Source of the DNA: Gemmatimonadaceae bacterium
Lineage (GTDB): Bacteria; Gemmatimonadota; Gemmatimonadetes; Gemmatimonadales; Gemmatimonadaceae
Length of the DNA: 64,000 bases
NCBI GenBank assembly: GCA_035606695.1
Contig: DATNEW010000026.1
Coordinates: forward strand, 477,896-541,895
Reading direction: 5' to 3'
This document shows positions 52,228-58,866 of this stretch, one piece after another (position 1 is the stretch's first letter; each line of letters begins with the position of its first letter). The translations under genes and the position numbers were made by a program. Below the pieces are notes generated by a model. The model made no database searches and had not been told where the DNA came from. It worked only from the letters and a program-made list of their open reading frames with translations.

Positions 52228-52959
52228 ATGACATCACATCGCTCTGCCTTTCGATTTTCTCTGGTTTCCTTGCTCGCCGGATCGCTGACGTTCGCCGCGG
52301 CGTGCGGCGGCAACAACGCAGCGTCGCGCGGCGACACCGCGTCGGCCAGCGGAACGGTCGCCGGAAGCACCCCTTCGACAACCAGTCCAGCGAACGCGCC
52401 GGCCATGGTGCGCGGTTCCATCCAGTCGCTGACGGCCAACATGCTCACCATCCGCAGCGACAGCGGCACGGTTGAAGTTCAGCTCTCACAGCCGGTACAG
52501 ATCTACAGCCGCCAGCCCGCGACCCTCGCGCGCGTGACACCGAACGCGTTCATCGGCGTCACGACGGTGAAGCAGCCCGACGGCACCGAACAAGCCACCG
52601 AGATTCACGTGTTTCCGGAAGCGCTGCGCGGACTTGGTGAAGGAAGCCGGCCGATGAAGAGCGGCGCCGGCGCCGGCTCCGGCAGCACGATGACGAACGG
52701 CAGCACGATGACGAACGGCAGCACGATGACCAACGGCAGCACCATGTCCAATGGCAGTGTGAAGAACGCGAACGGCACCACGTTCGTCGTGCAGTACGCC
52801 GGCGGCTCGAAGACAGTCGTCGTTCCGCCGAACACGCCGGTCACCGAGATCGTCGCTTCGTCGACGCCGCTGTCCGTCGGTCAACAGGTTGTCGTGCTCG
52901 GCACGAAGCAACCCGATGGATCGCTGACGTCGAACCGCGTGCTGCTCGCGGGCAAATAG
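52228..52959 (+). CDS. Lipoprotein with DUF5666-like domains and GSTMTN repeats
   Basis: 243 residues. The lipobox TFAAAC ends at about residue 27. Two similar beta-barrel-like segments (VRGSIQSLTANMLTIRSDSG; FVVQYAGGSKTVVVPPNTPV) resemble DUF5666 modules. They are separated by a linker with four tandem hexapeptides GSTMTN/GSTMSN. The start at 52228 is chosen over 52210 because it begins the lipoprotein signal. Both domains are found in envelope proteins of unknown role. Confidence 0.6.
   Translation: MTSHRSAFRFSLVSLLAGSLTFAAACGGNNAASRGDTASASGTVAGSTPSTTSPANAPAMVRGSIQSLTANMLTIRSDSGTVEVQLSQPVQIYSRQPATLARVTPNAFIGVTTVKQPDGTEQATEIHVFPEALRGLGEGSRPMKSGAGAGSGSTMTNGSTMTNGSTMTNGSTMSNGSVKNANGTTFVVQYAGGSKTVVVPPNTPVTEIVASSTPLSVGQQVVVLGTKQPDGSLTSNRVLLAGK
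52681..52752 (+). repeat. Four 18-bp tandem units encoding GSTMTN
   Basis: Units of GGCAGCACGATGACGAAC, with the last copies diverged. Because the unit is a multiple of three, copy-number change would lengthen or shorten the linker without a frameshift. Confidence 0.85.
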
Positions 52960-52960
52960 T

Positions 52961-53734
52961 TCATTGTTGCCGCGCGAGCCGGCGCCGGCGAATCGTCTCG
53001 ACGGCGTCGAACAACTGATCGAATGAGTCGACCACGAAGAGCACGTCCTGGAAGTGATCGATCTCGAACGGCTGCGACAACACGGCGTCGAGCGTGAATG
53101 GGCGGCGGTCGCATTTGGGGCCGAGCGCGTTCGCGGCGTCGCCGTGTGAGGAAATGAGACCGCTGCCGTAGACCTTCACGCGATTGTCTTCGCGCACCAA
53201 TCCGAACTCCACGGTGAACCAGAAGAGACGAGCCATCTGCGTCGTCTCTTCTTCGCTCGCGGCGTCGGCGGCGAGTGCGCCGAACTGCTGAAGGAAATCG
53301 GCGAAGACGGGATCGGAATGCAGCGGTACATGGCCAAAGACGTCGTGGAATATGTCGGGCTCGGGCAGGTAGTCGAGCTGCGCGCGCGGGCGCACGAACA
53401 ACGTCGTCGGAAAACGCCGCCGTGAGAGACATCTGAAGAATTGCGCCGCGGGAATGAATCCCTGCACGCCGACCGCGGCCCATCCGGTCCGCGCCGCCAG
53501 CCGCCGGTTCACATCAGCGAGATCCGGCACGCGGTCCGGCTCGAGCCCGATGCGCTCCGCGCCCTCGAGATAGACGTGGCTCGCCGTATCACGCAGCGTC
53601 GCCATTCGCCGCTCGAACAAAATGCGCCACACCTCATGCGACTCGGCGTCATAACGGCTGTAGTCCTGCTCGATGAAGTCGGGGAGATCGGCGGTCTCGT
53701 TGCCGTGGGCGGTAGTTGCGGCGTGATCGTGCAT
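52961..53734 (-). CDS. phhA: Phenylalanine 4-monooxygenase
   Basis: 257 residues, the size of bacterial tetrahydropterin-dependent hydroxylases without the regulatory ACT domain. The iron site is complete: H130 and H135 in FHDVFGHVPLH and E176 in FWFTVEFGL. RPRAQLDYLPEPDIFHD and VKVYGSGLISSHGD are conserved family blocks. The enzyme converts L-phenylalanine to L-tyrosine with a pterin and O2. No pterin dehydratase (PCD) or homogentisate pathway gene is adjacent, which fits a role in tyrosine supply rather than only degradation. The mRNA leader upstream holds a Tyr-rich peptide and an intrinsic terminator. Confidence 0.93.
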   Translation of the reverse strand: MHDHAATTAHGNETADLPDFIEQDYSRYDAESHEVWRILFERRMATLRDTASHVYLEGAERIGLEPDRVPDLADVNRRLAARTGWAAVGVQGFIPAAQFFRCLSRRRFPTTLFVRPRAQLDYLPEPDIFHDVFGHVPLHSDPVFADFLQQFGALAADAASEEETTQMARLFWFTVEFGLVREDNRVKVYGSGLISSHGDAANALGPKCDRRPFTLDAVLSQPFEIDHFQDVLFVVDSFDQLFDAVETIRRRRLARQQ

Positions 53735-53774
53735 CGTCGGCTCAGGATCGGGGTTGGTTGGTGCGCAAAAAAAT

Positions 53775-53802
53775 CGGCCCGTGGAATTGATTCCACGGGC
53801 CG
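53775..53802 (-). terminator. Intrinsic terminator in the phhA leader
   Basis: Arms CGGCCCGTGGAAT and ATTCCACGGGCCG (perfect, 13 bp with a 2-nt gap; effectively 12 bp with a UCAA loop), followed on the minus strand by A then seven T. It lies 40 bp upstream of the phhA start and 27 bp after the leader-peptide stop, so it must be bypassed for phhA to be transcribed. Confidence 0.85.
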
Positions 53803-53829
53803 TTGCGGGGTTTCGTCTGTCGCGATCGT

Positions 53830-53919
53830 CTATCGCAGCGCGAACGAGCTCCCACGTCCCGGGAATTGGGGCGCGTAATAATACGTGGAGTAATAGGAGC
53901 GGTTCGCGGCGGACGTCAT
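53830..53919 (-). CDS. phhA leader peptide, Tyr-rich
   Basis: 29 codons. After eight ordinary residues comes YYSTYYY, five tyrosines in seven codons (TAT TAC TCC ACG TAT TAT TAC), then APQF and a short tail ending ALR. No Shine-Dalgarno is visible, but the predicted transcription start falls at or within a base or two of the ATG, so it would be read as a leaderless mRNA. The frame is open upstream to 54015, but that part includes the promoter. Its only likely job is to sense Tyr-tRNA supply during transcription. Confidence 0.72.
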   Translation of the reverse strand: MTSAANRSYYSTYYYAPQFPGRGSSFALR

Positions 53920-53926
53920 GGGTTGG

Positions 53927-53955
53927 ACTTTATGGGCGGGGCGTGGGTTCGTCAA
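53927..53955 (-). promoter_or_regulatory. Promoter of the phhA leader
   Basis: On the minus strand TTGACG (plus 53950-53955, 5 of 6 matches), 17 bp, TAAAGT (53927-53932, 4 of 6). Transcription would start about 7 bp downstream, at the A of the leader ATG (53919). Confidence 0.6.
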
Positions 53956-53993
53956 GCGGGCAGGCGGGTGGCGTAAAAAAACTATACTACGAA

Positions 53994-54046
53994 CAGATCG
54001 GACAAAGTCCGACAAAATCTGATCTTGTCAGACTTTGTCTGATCTG
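53994..54046. repeat. Long interrupted inverted repeat with 10-bp phasing
   Basis: CAGATC, GACAAAGTC and GACAA on the left pair with TTGTC, GACTTTGTC and GATCTG on the right, each block separated by one unpaired base, around a 9-bp loop. Every decamer from 54001 begins with GA, so blocks recur once per helical turn. It lies 37 bp beyond the esterase stop and upstream of the phhA promoter. An A7 run (53975-53981) 12 bp away is too far for a normal minus-strand terminator. Confidence 0.7.
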
Positions 54047-54083
54047 GTCGTTCTATCAAAGGGCGCCGCGCACCGACACTTCC

Positions 54084-55142
54084 CTACGGAAAGATCACCG
54101 GAAACACGATGTCGGTCGTGAAAATGCACCGATCGTTGTGCCCGCACTCCGGAACGATGATGGCCTTGTGCTTGGCGCCCATCGTCTCGGTGACATATTT
54201 ATAGAACGCTTCACCGCGCGCGCGCCGCGTCGGGCCCTGCGCCATCGCGTTCGGCGACGAATCGAATCCCCCGAGTGGCAACACGTCCACCTGGCCCAGG
54301 AGATAGGTGGTCGGCCGTTCGACGAGCTGCTTCCGCAGCTGATCCGCCGACATGCCGGCGACATAGCCGGCAAGATTCTCGAGGCCCGCCGGCCACTGGT
54401 TGAAGCCGGGCGCCTTGCTGGCGTCGAACGCACCGAACGTGAAATTCGAATTCACTTTTTCGCCGTTCGGCCCAAGCGCTTCCTTGTCCGCGCTCGCCGG
54501 ATCGGCATTTCCGGTCGGCATCGGACGCTCGGCCACCGGCCACGCGTAGCTCGACGGATTGGCGACGGCGTACGTGATGGTCACGCCGGGCGTATTGTAC
54601 ACCTTGCTCGCCATCTCGTACCGCGTCGCGAATTGTCCGCCCGCTGAGTGTCCTGTAATGACAATTTTGGTAAGATTGGGAAACATCTTCTTGTCGGCGA
54701 GCTTGCGCACGATCTCGTCCACGAAGTCGAACGACGTGAGCGATGGATTACTCGGCGCCGCGCCGCCCGACCGCCAGGAGTTCCGGCCTTCGGGCCACAG
54801 GACCTCGTTCGCATGCGCCGTGTCGCGGCCGGCGATGAATCGCGGCGCGACGATGACCGTGTTGTCGAGCGCCTTCGCCAGGAAGCCGGCGGCCATCGCC
54901 GTCTCGAAGTAATGGTCCGCGTTGCGGCCGGCCCCGTGAACCATCACCAGGGCTCGGGTGATTGATGCATTGCGGCGGTCGAGCGGGTACGAGGCGTAGA
55001 CCATCGACCGCGCGGGACCGCCGTTCCAGGTGATCCACCGCTCGCAGGCAGTGACGGCGTGGGTACATGGCGCGATGGATTGCGCGCCGGCAGCGGAAAG
55101 GGCGAGCGCGCTCGCCACGGCGAAGAATGCGGATGTGCGCAT
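54084..55142 (-). CDS. Secreted alpha/beta-hydrolase (esterase-like)
   Basis: 352 residues with a signal peptide ending LSAAGAQ. The oxyanion segment VHGAGRN (69-74) and nucleophile elbow GHSAGGQ (S166) are clear, and the late CGHND carries the catalytic His (HN pattern). Such proteins are often annotated as poly(3-hydroxybutyrate) depolymerase-like or feruloyl esterase-like; the substrate is not evident here. Two Cys pairs in the N-terminal region (APCTHAVTAC) are likely disulfide-bonded. Confidence 0.85.
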   Translation of the reverse strand: MRTSAFFAVASALALSAAGAQSIAPCTHAVTACERWITWNGGPARSMVYASYPLDRRNASITRALVMVHGAGRNADHYFETAMAAGFLAKALDNTVIVAPRFIAGRDTAHANEVLWPEGRNSWRSGGAAPSNPSLTSFDFVDEIVRKLADKKMFPNLTKIVITGHSAGGQFATRYEMASKVYNTPGVTITYAVANPSSYAWPVAERPMPTGNADPASADKEALGPNGEKVNSNFTFGAFDASKAPGFNQWPAGLENLAGYVAGMSADQLRKQLVERPTTYLLGQVDVLPLGGFDSSPNAMAQGPTRRARGEAFYKYVTETMGAKHKAIIVPECGHNDRCIFTTDIVFPVIFP

Positions 55143-55217
55143 GTGAATCGGAGTGAGTGGCAGAAGTCACGAAAACCGCGTAGTCTCGTTGAGACATGAT
55201 ACCGAGGCGGAGAACCC

Positions 55218-55793
55218 ATGTCGATGTCGTACACACGCATCGCGATCGCCGAGCCCGAGGTCCCCGCGGCTCGTGAGCCATTGCTCCAGCACGCGCTGGA
55301 CACCTATGCGAGTGAAACGAACAAGGTGGCGTCGGTGTGGTCGGCGTTCGACGACGACGACCTCTCGTTCAAGCCCCATCCGCGTTCGAGCAGCGTCGGC
55401 GACATCCTCAAGCATCAACTGCTGTCCGAGCGCCGATTCTTCGGCGAATTTCTCGGATCGCCCGAGCCGGCACCGGCCGACGTGGTCCCGTCGTCCCTTA
55501 GCGTGCAGTCGGCCGTCGATCGCTTGGCCGCGCTGGCGAGACCGCGCCTGCAATTCCTGGCTATCCAGCCGAACGAGTGGTGGACGGGGCGCGTTCCATT
55601 CTTCGACGTCGAGCGCGAGCGCATCTGGATCTTCTGGCGGCGCGTGCTGCACACGGCGCATCACCGCACGCAGCTCACGGTGTATCTGCGGTTGCTCGAT
55701 CGCGCGGTGCCGCCGACCTACGGACCGACGGCGGATGTGCTGTGGAGCGGGGCCGATCCAACGACCAGCGTCGCGGCGGCGGGGCGGAGGTAG
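55218..55793 (+). CDS. DinB-like four-helix metal-binding protein
   Basis: 191 residues. The DinB metal triad can be placed in ILKHQLLSERRFF (one His) and RVLHTAHHRTQLTVYLR (two His). The N-terminal part (YASETNKVASVWSAFDDDDL) matches the damage-inducible DinB/mycothiol transferase fold. Some relatives are thiol transferases; this one is unassigned. ATG at 55218 with GGCGGAG upstream. Confidence 0.85.
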   Translation: MSMSYTRIAIAEPEVPAAREPLLQHALDTYASETNKVASVWSAFDDDDLSFKPHPRSSSVGDILKHQLLSERRFFGEFLGSPEPAPADVVPSSLSVQSAVDRLAALARPRLQFLAIQPNEWWTGRVPFFDVERERIWIFWRRVLHTAHHRTQLTVYLRLLDRAVPPTYGPTADVLWSGADPTTSVAAAGRR

Positions 55794-55804
55794 CCGCATA
55801 GGTT

Positions 55805-55867
55805 GTCATCCCGAGCGGAGGAGCTCTCCTCGGCAACTGAAGGGTCCTTCGCTTCGCTCAGGATGAC
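55805..55867. repeat. REP-like palindromic repeat, copy 5
   Basis: GTCATCCCGAGCGGAGGAGC at one end, CGCTCAGGATGAC at the other, with inner GAAGGGTCCTTCGC. It lies between convergent genes and may terminate both transcripts. Confidence 0.8.
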
Positions 55868-55876
55868 GCAGCAGCT

Positions 55877-56935
55877 CTACCGATACTCCTCCATCAACTC
55901 CCCAAGCGCCCCACTGCCCGGACACAAAGCCTCGAACGGCAGATCGACGAGCGGCTGTTCGACGGTTCCACTCACCGCGTGCATATCCGCCGAGTTCTCG
56001 TCGATGTGCAGCAATCCGGTGACGACCTCCCCGCGCGCCATGTGCTCCCGCACATAGCTGTACGCCGTATCGCGATTCGTCGGATCGTAATGCTCCGGCA
56101 CGCTGCGAAAGCGAACGACGCTCCCGTCGTGCATGGTAATGCTCGCGACGCCGCCTGCATCCGTACCATTCGCGGTGATCTCGCGGCGCAGTGGAATGAA
56201 GTCCACCGGGGTCGCGTCCTGAATGTGCTCGCGGGTGTAGCGGTAGCTCTTCGTCGACGAGTCGTGATCGTTGAAGCTCACGCACGGCGAGATCACGTCC
56301 ACGAGCGCGAAGCCGTTGTGGCGCACCGCCGCCTTGAGAATCGGCACGAGCTGCGCCTTGTCGCCCGAAAACGCGCGCGCGACGAACGTGGCGCCAAGCG
56401 TGAGGGCCAGCAGCACCGGATCGATCGGCGGCTGCACGTTCGCTTCGCCGCGCTTGGACTTCGATCCCACGTCGCTCGATGCCGAGAACTGGCCCTTGGT
56501 GAGACCGTACACGCCGTTGTTCTCGAGCAGGTAGAGCATGTTCACGTTGCGGCGAATCGCGTGACAGAGCTGGCCGAGCCCAATCGACAGCGAGTCGCCG
56601 TCGCCGGAAATGCCGACGTAGACGAGATCGCGATTGGCCGCGTTCGCGCCCGTCGCGAGCGACGGCATGCGGCCGTGCACGCCGTTGAAGCCGTGCGATT
56701 GGCGCAGGAAATAGGCGGTCGTCTTCGACGAACATCCGATGCCGCTCATCTTCGCGGCGCGGTGCGGAGGCACGTCGAGCTCCCACAGGGTTTGGACCAG
56801 TGCCGCCGTGACGGAGTCGTGTCCGCAGCCGGCGCATAGCGTCGACATCGCGCCTTCGTAGTCGCGGCGGGTGAAACCCAGACCATTGTGCGGAAGGCCC
56901 GGGTGCCGGACGGGGGGTTTGGTGATGGATGTCAT
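55877..56935 (-). CDS. korB: 2-oxoacid:ferredoxin oxidoreductase, beta subunit
   Basis: 352 residues. The N-terminal LCAGCGHDSV and GIGCSS supply cysteines for the subunit's Fe-S cluster. The ThDP motif starts GDGDSLSIGLGQL and continues to ENNGVYGLTKGQFSASSDVG, which also fits the KorB/OorB group. It decarboxylates a 2-oxoacid (2-oxoglutarate is the usual KorB substrate) to acyl-CoA and reduces ferredoxin. The ATG at 56935 overlaps the korA stop by 4 bp. It is the last gene of the three-gene operon. Confidence 0.9.
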   Translation of the reverse strand: MTSITKPPVRHPGLPHNGLGFTRRDYEGAMSTLCAGCGHDSVTAALVQTLWELDVPPHRAAKMSGIGCSSKTTAYFLRQSHGFNGVHGRMPSLATGANAANRDLVYVGISGDGDSLSIGLGQLCHAIRRNVNMLYLLENNGVYGLTKGQFSASSDVGSKSKRGEANVQPPIDPVLLALTLGATFVARAFSGDKAQLVPILKAAVRHNGFALVDVISPCVSFNDHDSSTKSYRYTREHIQDATPVDFIPLRREITANGTDAGGVASITMHDGSVVRFRSVPEHYDPTNRDTAYSYVREHMARGEVVTGLLHIDENSADMHAVSGTVEQPLVDLPFEALCPGSGALGELMEEYR

Positions 56936-58866
56936 GTGGTCGCGCCCTCCACGACGTTCGTCATCCCGAGAAGCGATAGCGACGAGGGATCCAACATCCC
57001 GATCGAGCGCTCTGGCGGGATGCGAGCTCCCTCGCTGCGCTCGGGATGACAACCGTTCATCACGACCTCCGCCGTCAACGGCAAACCGCCGTAATCGAGA
57101 ATCGAGATCATCGAGTCGCGCGCCATGCCCGTCTCCAACGCCAGCAACGACCGCAACTGTCCGTCGCGATTCTGCTCCACGACATAGACCGTCTCATGGG
57201 CTTCGATGAACGCCTTCACACTCGGCGGGAAGGGAAACGCGCGCAGGCGCATGTAGTCGAGCGCCAATCCCTCGGCACGCAGCCGCGTCACCGCCTCAGA
57301 GACCGCGCCATGACAGCCTCCTAATGAGATTACTCCAATAGGCGCCGTCGCCCCCTCCTGCTGCAGATCGAGCGCCGGCGCCGGGACGTGCAGCGACGCG
57401 GTCTCGAGCTTTTTTGCCAACCGATCGACGACCTCCTGATACTCGGCCGCATCTTCGGTGTACGTCGCGTGCTTGGTATGCCCCGACCCGCGCGTGAAGT
57501 AGCCGCCCTTCGGGTGCACCCCCGGCAGCGATCGCGCCGCGACGCCGTCGCCGTCCACGTCCAGATACCGCGAGAATCGCTCGACCTTCTCCAACTCCTC
57601 GGCGCCCAACACCTTGCCGCGGTCGGGACGGTAGCGGTCGTCCCACGCCAGCTTGCGGCACATCCAGTCATTCATGCCGATGTCCAGGTCCGACACCACG
57701 AACACCGGCGTCTGAAACCGTTCGGTGAGATCGAACGCGGCGACGGCGAAATAGAAGCACTCTTCGGGATTCGCCGGAAACAACGCGATATGCTTCGTGT
57801 CACCATGTGACAGGTAGGCGATCGGCAGCAGATCTCCCTGCTGCGTCCGCGTCGGCATGCCCGTCGAGGGGCCGGTGCGCTGAATGTCGAAGAAGACACC
57901 GGGAATCTCGACATAGTACGCGAGCCCGATGAACTCGCTCATGAGCGAAATGCCCGGACCGGCCGTCGACGTGAACGATCGCGCGCCGCACCAGCCGGCG
58001 CCGATGACCATGCCTGCCGCGGCCAACTCGTCTTCCGCCTGAATGAGCGCGTACTTGCGCTTACCCGTTGCCGCGTCGACGCGATAGCGCTCGCAATACT
58101 CCTTGAACGATTCCATCAAGGACGTCGACGGCGTGATCGGATACCACGCACCGACCGTCGCGCCCGCGAAGACGGCGCCGAGCGCGCATGCCGAGTTGCC
58201 GTCGAGCAGGACGTAGTCGCGCGTGGCGTCCATGCGCTCGAGGTGAAACGGCAGCGGATAGTCGAAATGCTGCTTCACGTACTCGTACCCGAGCTCGATC
58301 GCGCGAAAGTTGGCGTCGAGGAGCTTGGCTTTCTTCGAGAACTTTTCGCGCAACATCTCTCGCACGATGTCCATGTCGATGCCGAGCAAGGCCACGAGCG
58401 ACCCGACGTAGCCGATGTTGCGCAGCAGCGTACGTTCGCGGTCGCCCTCGAACGCGTCGACGCACAGGCGCCCGAACGGAATTCCAAGAATCGTGATGTC
58501 GGGCCGCTTGAGGACCTCGTTCAACGGCCACGACGAATCGTAGACGAGATATCCACCCGGCCGCACCGACCCGACGTCCTTCGCGTACGTCTCCGGATTG
58601 AGCGCGACCACGAGATCGACATGTGCCGGCCGCGAGACGTAGCCGTCCTTGCTGACGCGGATCTCGTACCAGGTGGGCAATCCTTGAATGTTCGACGGAA
58701 AGACATTCTTCCCGGTGACGGGAATGCCCATGCGAAAGATCGCTTGCATCAAGAGGCTGTTCGCGCTGGCGGAGCCGGTGCCGTTGACTGTCGCCATCTT
58801 GAAGGCGAACGCGTTGGGCTGAGCGATGGGCGATGGGCGTTGGGCGGTGGGCGCGAGGTCAGACAT
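56932..58866 (-). CDS. korA: 2-oxoacid:ferredoxin oxidoreductase, fused gamma-alpha subunit
   Basis: 644 residues. Residues ~20-200 correspond to the gamma domain (NGTGSASANSLLMQAIFRMG), fused to the alpha pyrimidine-binding part that starts near 213 (YVLLDGNSACALGAVFAGAT). YPITPSTSLMESF, FTSTAGPGISLMSEF and TQQGDLL follow, the last in the substrate region. The final ~36 residues (CHPERSEGARIPPERS... ) are a translation of REP-like copy 6 and not part of the family, so the functional end is near residue 607. The 5' end runs through a heptamer repeat (residues ~6-16). Confidence 0.9.
   Translation of the reverse strand: MSDLAPTAQRPSPIAQPNAFAFKMATVNGTGSASANSLLMQAIFRMGIPVTGKNVFPSNIQGLPTWYEIRVSKDGYVSRPAHVDLVVALNPETYAKDVGSVRPGGYLVYDSSWPLNEVLKRPDITILGIPFGRLCVDAFEGDRERTLLRNIGYVGSLVALLGIDMDIVREMLREKFSKKAKLLDANFRAIELGYEYVKQHFDYPLPFHLERMDATRDYVLLDGNSACALGAVFAGATVGAWYPITPSTSLMESFKEYCERYRVDAATGKRKYALIQAEDELAAAGMVIGAGWCGARSFTSTAGPGISLMSEFIGLAYYVEIPGVFFDIQRTGPSTGMPTRTQQGDLLPIAYLSHGDTKHIALFPANPEECFYFAVAAFDLTERFQTPVFVVSDLDIGMNDWMCRKLAWDDRYRPDRGKVLGAEELEKVERFSRYLDVDGDGVAARSLPGVHPKGGYFTRGSGHTKHATYTEDAAEYQEVVDRLAKKLETASLHVPAPALDLQQEGATAPIGVISLGGCHGAVSEAVTRLRAEGLALDYMRLRAFPFPPSVKAFIEAHETVYVVEQNRDGQLRSLLALETGMARDSMISILDYGGLPLTAEVVMNGCHPERSEGARIPPERSIGMLDPSSLSLLGMTNVVEGATT
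56960..57050. repeat. REP-like palindromic repeat, copy 6 (inside a coding frame)
   Basis: GTCATCCCGAGAAGCG at one end and CGCTCGGGATGAC at the other. It lies entirely inside the 3' end of korA, so the reading frame passes through it and stops 28 bp later at 56932. Confidence 0.85.
58823..58850. repeat. Heptanucleotide tandem repeat in the korA start region
   Basis: Four 7-bp units, two GCGATGG and two variants, the same heptamer as at 1974-2007 in the opposite orientation. It is read in korA as a repetitive AQRPSPIAQP stretch (residues ~8-17). Confidence 0.75.

Larger units (their letters stand above)
53775..53919 (-). promoter_or_regulatory. Predicted tyrosine-responsive attenuator of phhA
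   Basis: It comprises the leader peptide ORF, a candidate antiterminator segment and the terminator. The segment ATTCCCGGGACG (plus coordinates 53855-53866, read on the minus strand) starts seven bases after the last Tyr codon. It can pair with the 5' terminator arm: 5 bp, a one-base bulge, 4 bp, a mismatch, 2 bp. A ribosome stalled on the Tyr codons would leave this segment free and block the terminator; one that reaches the stop would cover it and let the terminator form. Confidence 0.7.

Noticed and set aside
53920..54015. N-terminal extension of the phhA leader peptide to a 61-residue protein
   Set aside because: The extension would include the -35 and -10 boxes and starts in the region of the A7 run; a start at 53919 fits the predicted transcription start.
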